Shown in pieces: positions 29,006 through 35,475 of a stretch of DNA of 35,475 nt (position 1 is the first letter of the stretch; each line of letters begins with the position of its first letter). The notes beneath the pieces were generated by a model, which did not search any database, had not been told where the DNA came from, and saw only the letters and a list, made by a program, of their open reading frames with translations. Source of the stretch: Bacteroidota bacterium (lineage in GTDB: Bacteria > Bacteroidota > Bacteroidia > Flavobacteriales > Flavobacteriaceae); the NCBI GenBank assembly GCA_947450355.1, contig CANFVB010000006.1:1-35475 (forward strand), written 5' to 3'. Made by a program: the position numbers and the translations under genes.

Positions 29006-29023
29006 TCAAATAAAAAAATAAAA

Positions 29024-29569
29024 ATGTCAATAGAAAGTATATCCTTATCGGGAAGAAAAAAAGTGGTTTCCAACAAGGAAATGACTTTTTTAGAAAGTAT
29101 GTATCTGATTGCGATTATTAAAGGTTTGTTTATTACAATCAGACACTTATTTCGCAGAAAAGTAACGATTCAATATCCGGAACAAGTTCGGGAAATGAGT
29201 CCGGTTTATCGTGGGCAACATATGTTGAAACGCGATGAAGAAGGGCGCGAAAACTGCACCGCTTGTGGATTGTGTGCGTTATCTTGTCCTGCAGAAGCCA
29301 TCACGATGAAGGCGGAAGAGCGCAAGGCGAACGAATTGCATTTGTACCGTGAGGAGAAATATGCATCGATTTATGAGATAAATATGTTGCGTTGTATTTT
29401 CTGTGGATTGTGTGAGGAAGCATGTCCGAAAGATGCGATTTACCTTACAATTTCGAAAGAATTGGTTCCTTCAAGTTATGAAAGAGAAGATTTTATTTTT
29501 GGAAAAGACAGATTGGTAATGCCATTGGACATTGCAATGCAAAATGCTCAACTTAAAAACGCAAACTAA
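29024..29569 (+). CDS. nuoI: NADH-quinone oxidoreductase subunit I
   Basis: CTACGLCALSCPAEAI and CIFCGLCEEACPKDAI, two 4Fe-4S motifs. Confidence 0.96.
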   Translation: MSIESISLSGRKKVVSNKEMTFLESMYLIAIIKGLFITIRHLFRRKVTIQYPEQVREMSPVYRGQHMLKRDEEGRENCTACGLCALSCPAEAITMKAEERKANELHLYREEKYASIYEINMLRCIFCGLCEEACPKDAIYLTISKELVPSSYEREDFIFGKDRLVMPLDIAMQNAQLKNAN

Positions 29570-30081
29570 TGTCAGCACTACTTATAATTTTTTGTGTGTT
29601 AGCGGCGATTACTTTATCGACGGCTTTTTTGACGGTTTTCAGTAGAAATCCGATACACAGCGCTATTTATTTGGTGATTTGCTTTTTCTCGATTGCAGGT
29701 CATTATTTACTATTGAATTCTCAATTTCTGGCAATTGTTCACATTATCGTGTATTCTGGAGCAATTATGATTTTGTTTTTATTTACGATAATGTTGATGA
29801 ATTTGAACAAGGAAAACGAAGTCCACAAACCCCGAGTTACGAGATTGGCAGCGGTGATTTTGTTTTGTTCGACGTGTTTGATTTTGATTGCGATTTTCGT
29901 GAATTCTAAACCTATTGTTGGAGAATACGACGCTACAGGAGAAGATTTTCAATCAATTAAAAAATTAGGAAACGTACTTTTGAACGAATATATGGTGCCT
30001 TTTGAATATGCTTCCATTTTGCTATTGGTGGCGATGATTGGAACTGTTTTATTGTCTAAGAAAGAAAAAATAGAAAAATAA
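29569..30081 (+). CDS. nuoJ: NADH-quinone oxidoreductase subunit J
   Basis: [22 protein letters not shown]; position in operon. Confidence 0.95.
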   Translation: MSALLIIFCVLAAITLSTAFLTVFSRNPIHSAIYLVICFFSIAGHYLLLNSQFLAIVHIIVYSGAIMILFLFTIMLMNLNKENEVHKPRVTRLAAVILFCSTCLILIAIFVNSKPIVGEYDATGEDFQSIKKLGNVLLNEYMVPFEYASILLLVAMIGTVLLSKKEKIEK

Positions 30082-30082
30082 T

Positions 30083-30403
30083 ATGAACAATATTTTAAAT
30101 CAAATAGGTATTGAAAACTATATATTCCTTTCGGTAATACTTTTTAGTATTGGTGTATTTGGAGTTTTATACAGACGAAATGCCATTATCGTTTTTATGT
30201 CAATTGAAATTATGTTGAATGCCGTGAATTTGCTTTTTGTAGCTTTTTCAACGTACCATCAAGATGCCCAAGGACAAGTTTTTGTATTTTTCTCGATGGC
30301 GGTTGCTGCAGCTGAAGTTGCGGTAGGTTTAGCAATATTGGTTTCAATATTTAGAAATTTAGGTTCGATTGATATCGATAATTTGAAAAATTTAAAAGGA
30401 TAA
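30083..30403 (+). CDS. nuoK: NADH-quinone oxidoreductase subunit K
   Basis: [43 protein letters not shown]. Confidence 0.96.
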   Translation: MNNILNQIGIENYIFLSVILFSIGVFGVLYRRNAIIVFMSIEIMLNAVNLLFVAFSTYHQDAQGQVFVFFSMAVAAAEVAVGLAILVSIFRNLGSIDIDNLKNLKG

Positions 30404-30407
30404 TTTA

Positions 30408-32291
30408 ATGGAAACCAATTTAGCTTTAGTATTAATATTGATTCCTTTTTTAGGATTTTTATTAAATGTATTCTTCGGAAAAAGTCTTGGAAAAACGGTT
30501 TCTGGAACAATTGGAACGCTTTCGGTAGTGGTTTCATTTGCAGTTACACTTTATTTTTTCTTGCAAATAAATGAAACGAAACAACCCATCCAAATCAATT
30601 TATTCGATTGGATGTCTTTCAGTAATTTCAGTGTAAAATTTGGATTTCTTTTAGACCAATTGTCACTTTTATGGTTGCTATTTGTAACTGGAATTGGGTC
30701 GTTAATTCACCTATATTCTATCAGTTATATGCACGATGATGAAAATATGCACAAGTTTTTTGCGTATTTAAATCTGTTTATATTCTTTATGATTACTCTT
30801 GTAATAGGAAGTAATTTATTGGTAATGTTCATTGGTTGGGAAGGCGTTGGACTTTGTTCGTACCTGTTAATTGGATTTTGGTATAAAAACCAAGATTTCA
30901 ATGATGCTGCAAAAAAGGCTTTCATTATGAACCGAATTGGTGATTTAGGTTTGCTAATCGGAATATTTATCATCGCAAGTTTATTCAAAACTACTGATTT
31001 TGTAGAATTAAAAGAACTTGTAATTGGCGGTACTAATAGTGGTGAAACCTTTTGGATTGCAGCTGCGGCATTAGCTTTATTTATTGGAGCTTCAGGAAAA
31101 TCGGCGCAAATTCCTTTATATACTTGGTTGCCAGACGCAATGGCAGGACCAACACCAGTTTCAGCACTAATTCACGCTGCAACAATGGTAACGGCTGGGA
31201 TTTTTATGATTACAAGATTGAATTTCTTATTTGATTTAGCACCACAAATTCAAAATCTAATTGCAATTATTGGAGCAATTACGGCTTTGGTAGCGGCTAC
31301 AATCGGATTGGTTCAAAATGACATCAAAAAAGTATTGGCGTATTCAACCGTTTCACAATTGGGATTAATGTTTCTTGCTTTAGGTCTTGGTGCTTATGAA
31401 GTTGCCGTTTTCCACGTAATCACGCACGCATTCTTTAAAGCGTGTTTGTTCTTGGGTTCGGGTTCTGTAATTCACGCCTTGCACGGAGAACAAGATATGC
31501 GAAAAATGGGCGGTTTGAAAAAAGCAATGCCAATCACATTTATCACGATGTTAATTGCTTCTTTAGCGATTTCTGGAATCTTTCCATTTGCAGGTTTTTG
31601 GTCGAAAGATGAAATATTAATGACAGCTTTCCATACTGATATTCCTCTTTGGGTAATTGGTTCGATTGCTTCAATTATGACCGCTTTCTATATGTTCAGA
31701 TTGATGTATCTAACGTTCTTCAAGGAATTTAGAGGTACAGAACATCAAAAAAGTCATTTACACGAATCCCCAAAATTAATCACATTGCCTTTGGTAATTT
31801 TAGCAATTCTAGCCACATTTGGAGGATTGATTAATTTCCCAGGAAGCAATTGGTTGCACCATTATTTAGAGCCAATTATTACAAAAACTGGTCACGAAGC
31901 TATTCTTGGAACCACAGAATATATATTGATGGGAATTGCTTTAGTTGGTGCTATTATCGGAATCTCAATTGCATTTTCAAAATACATCAAGCAAAGTCAA
32001 GTTCCTTCTGAAGATGCTGAAATTACAGGCGTTGCCAAAGTTTTATACAACAAATATTATCTTGACGAAGCCTATACTATTATTTTTGTAAATCCTATAA
32101 ATGCAGCTTCTAGTTTTTTCAGAGACGTTTTGGAAACTTCATTGTCTTCCTTTGTATATGGATTTGGAAAAGTCACAGAAGCCATTGGAACGCAAGGAAA
32201 AAAATTACAAAGTGGAAGCATCGGATTGTATCTTTTTGCTTTTGTTTTAGGAGTTTGCATAATACTAACCTGTTTATTTATAGCTCAATAA
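30408..32291 (+). CDS. nuoL: NADH-quinone oxidoreductase subunit L
   Basis: GWEGVGLCSYLLIGFWY; PLYTWLPDAMAGPTPVSALIHAATMVTAG; AFFKACLFLGSGSVIHALHGEQDMRKMGG. Confidence 0.97.
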   Translation: METNLALVLILIPFLGFLLNVFFGKSLGKTVSGTIGTLSVVVSFAVTLYFFLQINETKQPIQINLFDWMSFSNFSVKFGFLLDQLSLLWLLFVTGIGSLIHLYSISYMHDDENMHKFFAYLNLFIFFMITLVIGSNLLVMFIGWEGVGLCSYLLIGFWYKNQDFNDAAKKAFIMNRIGDLGLLIGIFIIASLFKTTDFVELKELVIGGTNSGETFWIAAAALALFIGASGKSAQIPLYTWLPDAMAGPTPVSALIHAATMVTAGIFMITRLNFLFDLAPQIQNLIAIIGAITALVAATIGLVQNDIKKVLAYSTVSQLGLMFLALGLGAYEVAVFHVITHAFFKACLFLGSGSVIHALHGEQDMRKMGGLKKAMPITFITMLIASLAISGIFPFAGFWSKDEILMTAFHTDIPLWVIGSIASIMTAFYMFRLMYLTFFKEFRGTEHQKSHLHESPKLITLPLVILAILATFGGLINFPGSNWLHHYLEPIITKTGHEAILGTTEYILMGIALVGAIIGISIAFSKYIKQSQVPSEDAEITGVAKVLYNKYYLDEAYTIIFVNPINAASSFFRDVLETSLSSFVYGFGKVTEAIGTQGKKLQSGSIGLYLFAFVLGVCIILTCLFIAQ

Positions 32292-32298
32292 TTATATT

Positions 32299-33741
32299 AT
32301 GAATGTATCTCTTATATTAATTATACTTTTAGTTGGCGCATTCGCAACGTTTTTAGCGGGTGATAAATTCGCTTCAAAAGTTGCCTTGTTCTTTAGTTTG
32401 GCTGCATTAGGTTGTTCAATTATATTGTTAAATCATTATAATTTAGGTGAAAACATCAACTTTTTAAGTGCTTGGATTTCAAAACCAACTATTTATTTTG
32501 CACTTCACGCGGATGGGCTTTCATTGGCAATGCTATTATTAACAGCTGCTTTAACACCAATTATCATCTTTTCTTCTTTTGGAAATGACTATAAAAACAG
32601 CAAAAGTTTTTATGCTTTAATTCTGTTTATGGCTTTTGCAATGACAGGAACATTCTTGGCTGCGGATGGAATTTTATATTATATTTTCTGGGAATTATCA
32701 TTAATACCGATTTATTTCATCGCCTTACTTTGGGGAAATGGTGATGCCGAAGAACGTAAAAAAGCAGTTATAAAATTCTTTATTTTCACTTTGGCAGGTT
32801 CGTTGTTTATGTTGGCAGCTTTCGCTTATTTATACCAAAAAACAAACAACTTCTTAATTGGAGATTTGTGCCAAGTGAAATTATCTGAAACAGAACAATT
32901 TTGGATATTCCTAGCCTTCTTCTTGGCGTATGCAATAAAAATTCCATTGATTCCATTTCATTCTTGGCAAGCGAGTGTGTATCAAAAAGCACCAACAGTT
33001 GGAACGATGTTATTATCGGGAATTATGTTAAAAATGGGATTGTACAGCGTAATTCGTTGGCAATTGCAAATAGCACCATTAGCAGCAAAACAATACATCA
33101 ACGTATTTATAACCATTGGAATTGCAGGTGTAATCTACGGTTCAATTGTAGCTTTGAGACAAAAAGACTTAAAGAAATTATTGGCTTATTCTTCACTAGC
33201 ACACGTTGGATTAATTGCAGCTGGAGCATATACCTTAACAATTGACGGTTTGCGAGGTGCAGTTCTTCAAATGATTTCTCACGGTTTTGTAATTGTAGGT
33301 TTGTTTCTTGCTGCCGAAATCATTTTCCGCAGGTTCCAAACAAATACCATTTCTGAGATGGGAGGCATACGCTCGCAAGCACCAAAATTCACTTCTTTAT
33401 TTATGATTTTAGTTTTGGCTTCGGTTGCATTGCCGTCAACATTCAATTTTGTTGGAGAATTTACCGTTCTTTACAGTCTTTCGCAAATTAATATTTGGTT
33501 TGCCATTTTAGGTGGAACAACCATTATTTTAGGAGCGTATTATATGTTGAAAATGTTTCAAACTTCAATGTTGGGTGAAACAAACACAAAAATATTTTCT
33601 GATATTACACTAAACGAAGGAGTTTCATTGACAGTAATTGTTGCTGTTTTGTTTTTCTTCGGATTCTATCCAAAACCTATTATAGACTTGATAACCCCAA
33701 GTTTAGAATCGATTTTGGTTAGCATCAACAGATTCGGTTAA
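32299..33741 (+). CDS. nuoM: NADH-quinone oxidoreductase subunit M
   Basis: FWELSLIPIYFIALLWG; LIPFHSWQASVYQKAPTVGTMLLSGIMLKMGLY; LLAYSSLAHVG. Confidence 0.96.
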   Translation: MNVSLILIILLVGAFATFLAGDKFASKVALFFSLAALGCSIILLNHYNLGENINFLSAWISKPTIYFALHADGLSLAMLLLTAALTPIIIFSSFGNDYKNSKSFYALILFMAFAMTGTFLAADGILYYIFWELSLIPIYFIALLWGNGDAEERKKAVIKFFIFTLAGSLFMLAAFAYLYQKTNNFLIGDLCQVKLSETEQFWIFLAFFLAYAIKIPLIPFHSWQASVYQKAPTVGTMLLSGIMLKMGLYSVIRWQLQIAPLAAKQYINVFITIGIAGVIYGSIVALRQKDLKKLLAYSSLAHVGLIAAGAYTLTIDGLRGAVLQMISHGFVIVGLFLAAEIIFRRFQTNTISEMGGIRSQAPKFTSLFMILVLASVALPSTFNFVGEFTVLYSLSQINIWFAILGGTTIILGAYYMLKMFQTSMLGETNTKIFSDITLNEGVSLTVIVAVLFFFGFYPKPIIDLITPSLESILVSINRFG

Positions 33742-33834
33742 GCATTTAAAATATATAAATTCAAAACAATAGTATCACGATTTTCGACTAGAAGCAATTC
33801 AATTCTTCCAATTCCGAAATCTAAAATTTAAACA

Positions 33835-35205
33835 ATGAATACATTAATAGCAATAATAGGATTAGGTGTTTTATGCCTTTTATTTGAAATCATAAATTTC
33901 AGAAAAGCCATTATTCCAGTAACAATTATTGGTTTACTTGCCATATTAGGACTCAATATTTCCGAATATAATTCGCCAGCAACCTACTACAATAATATGA
34001 TTATTGTTAATAAATTCTCGGTTGCTTTTTCCAGTTTATTCATTGTATTAACGATTTTCTTGGTGGCACTAAGTCATAATTTCTATGAAAACCACCAATC
34101 AAAAATCTCAGATTACATCGCTATAAAAATATTTTTATTGTCAGGAGCAGTCGCAATGGTATCTTTTGGAAACCTTTCAATGTTCTTTTTAGGAATTGAA
34201 GTATTGTCCATTTCATTATACATTTTAGCAGCGTCAGACCGAACTAGTATCAAAAGTAACGAAGCAGGTTTGAAATATTTCCTAATGGGATCTTTCGCTT
34301 CAGGAATATTATTATTTGGAATTTGCCTTATTTATGGCGCAATGGGAACATTCGACATCACAGAAATCAGTGAATTATCGCAATCAGCCGAATTACCGTC
34401 TTGGTTTTTCATCGGAATTGTATTGCTAACCATCGGAATGTTATTCAAAATTGCAGCAGTACCCTTTCACTTTTGGGCTCCGGATGTTTACGAAGGTTCG
34501 CCAGCATTAACAACAGCCACAATGAGCACTTTAGCAAAAGTGGTAGCAATGGCAACATTATACAAACTAATAACGGCAATGAACGTAGAAATTACTTACG
34601 GATTCCAAATCGTAATTGTCGTGATTTCTATCGCTTCAATGACCGTTGGAAACATTATGGCATTAAAACAAACCAATGTAAAACGGATGTTGGCATTCTC
34701 AGGAATATCGCACGCCGGATTTATGTTAATGGTTTTATTGAGCGCCACAACCGCCGCAGGAAGTCTATTGTATTATGCGTCAGCGTATGCATTAGCAGGA
34801 ATTGCGTCGTTCAGCGTAGTGCTTTATGTTTGTAAAAACAAAGGCAACGAAGAAATTAGTAACTTCAACGGATTAGGAAAATCCAACCCAATAATGGCAG
34901 CCGTACTCACAGCCTCGTTATTGTCAATGGCAGGAATACCAATATTCGCAGGATTTTTCGCCAAATTTATGTTATTTACCCAAACAATTCAAGCAGGATA
35001 TTTAATCGTTGTAATCGCCGCCGTAATCAACTCAATCATCAGTGTCGGTTACTATTTCAAATTAATCTTGGCGATGTACACCAAAGAGCCAGAAGAAGCC
35101 ACCGCAAAAACACCATTCGTTTTCTATGCCGTAGCCGTAATCGCAATCGTTTTGAACATCATCATTGGACTTTTCCCGTCACTAATCATTGATGTTTTAG
35201 CATAA
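33835..35205 (+). CDS. nuoN: NADH-quinone oxidoreductase subunit N
   Basis: FKIAAVPFHFWAPDVYEGSPALTTATMSTLAKV; RMLAFSGISHAGFMLM; GIPIFAGFFAKF. Confidence 0.96.
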   Translation: MNTLIAIIGLGVLCLLFEIINFRKAIIPVTIIGLLAILGLNISEYNSPATYYNNMIIVNKFSVAFSSLFIVLTIFLVALSHNFYENHQSKISDYIAIKIFLLSGAVAMVSFGNLSMFFLGIEVLSISLYILAASDRTSIKSNEAGLKYFLMGSFASGILLFGICLIYGAMGTFDITEISELSQSAELPSWFFIGIVLLTIGMLFKIAAVPFHFWAPDVYEGSPALTTATMSTLAKVVAMATLYKLITAMNVEITYGFQIVIVVISIASMTVGNIMALKQTNVKRMLAFSGISHAGFMLMVLLSATTAAGSLLYYASAYALAGIASFSVVLYVCKNKGNEEISNFNGLGKSNPIMAAVLTASLLSMAGIPIFAGFFAKFMLFTQTIQAGYLIVVIAAVINSIISVGYYFKLILAMYTKEPEEATAKTPFVFYAVAVIAIVLNIIIGLFPSLIIDVLA

Positions 35206-35231
35206 AAAATCGTTTTTCACATATAATTATA

Positions 35232-35266
35232 CCAAACCATCAGAATCACTTTTGATGGTTTTTTCT
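35232..35266 (+). terminator. nuo operon terminator
   Basis: aaaccatcagaatcacttttgatggttttttctttt. Confidence 0.75.
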
Positions 35267-35475
35267 TTTGGGCGTGCCCTCGTTTTGAACGTTTTGACTA
35301 ATTACAATATTTTCACTAAACTCGGTCGGGCTCATATCTTTGTATTGATTACAATTATAAGAAATACTTATCTTTGAAATAGTAATAATTGATAACAAAA
35401 CAAAGTTGCATAATCGTAGTCGGGCTAGATACATTTAATGATATTGCTGAGAAAGGAAGATCAACTTTGTTTTTA

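Overview
AT-rich Bacteroidota sequence, most likely Flavobacterium-like. The housekeeping backbone is: OlsF-like bifunctional acyltransferase, exonuclease III, OmpA lipoprotein, aldo/keto reductase, metallophosphoesterase, recA, plsC, acyl-ACP desaturase, tRNA-Ala(GGC), queD-like, HIT protein, TlpA-like thioredoxin, aspS, cold-shock protein, and a complete 14-gene complex I operon (nuoA-N). Four insertions or islands break this backbone. (1) A ~3.8 kb cassette-like island (about 10.55-14.38 kb) has three single-gene units, each followed by the identical 12-mer TGCCAACAGCAG just after its stop codon and bounded by imperfectly palindromic attC-like repeats. It includes a ~720-bp inverted-repeat element with a nested 21/64-bp tandem repeat core. 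(2) A two-gene restriction-modification-like island after aspS is flanked by inverted copies of a REP-like repeat, with an apparent decayed copy of the aspS 3' end on its far side. (3) A palindromic repeat lies inside the aspS ORF, in frame. (4) An ORF6N-domain gene sits between nuoH and nuoI; its upstream palindrome recurs inside its own coding sequence with compensatory base changes. A REP-like hairpin family occurs at least four times. All calls come from reading the sequence and ORF track; no searches were run.
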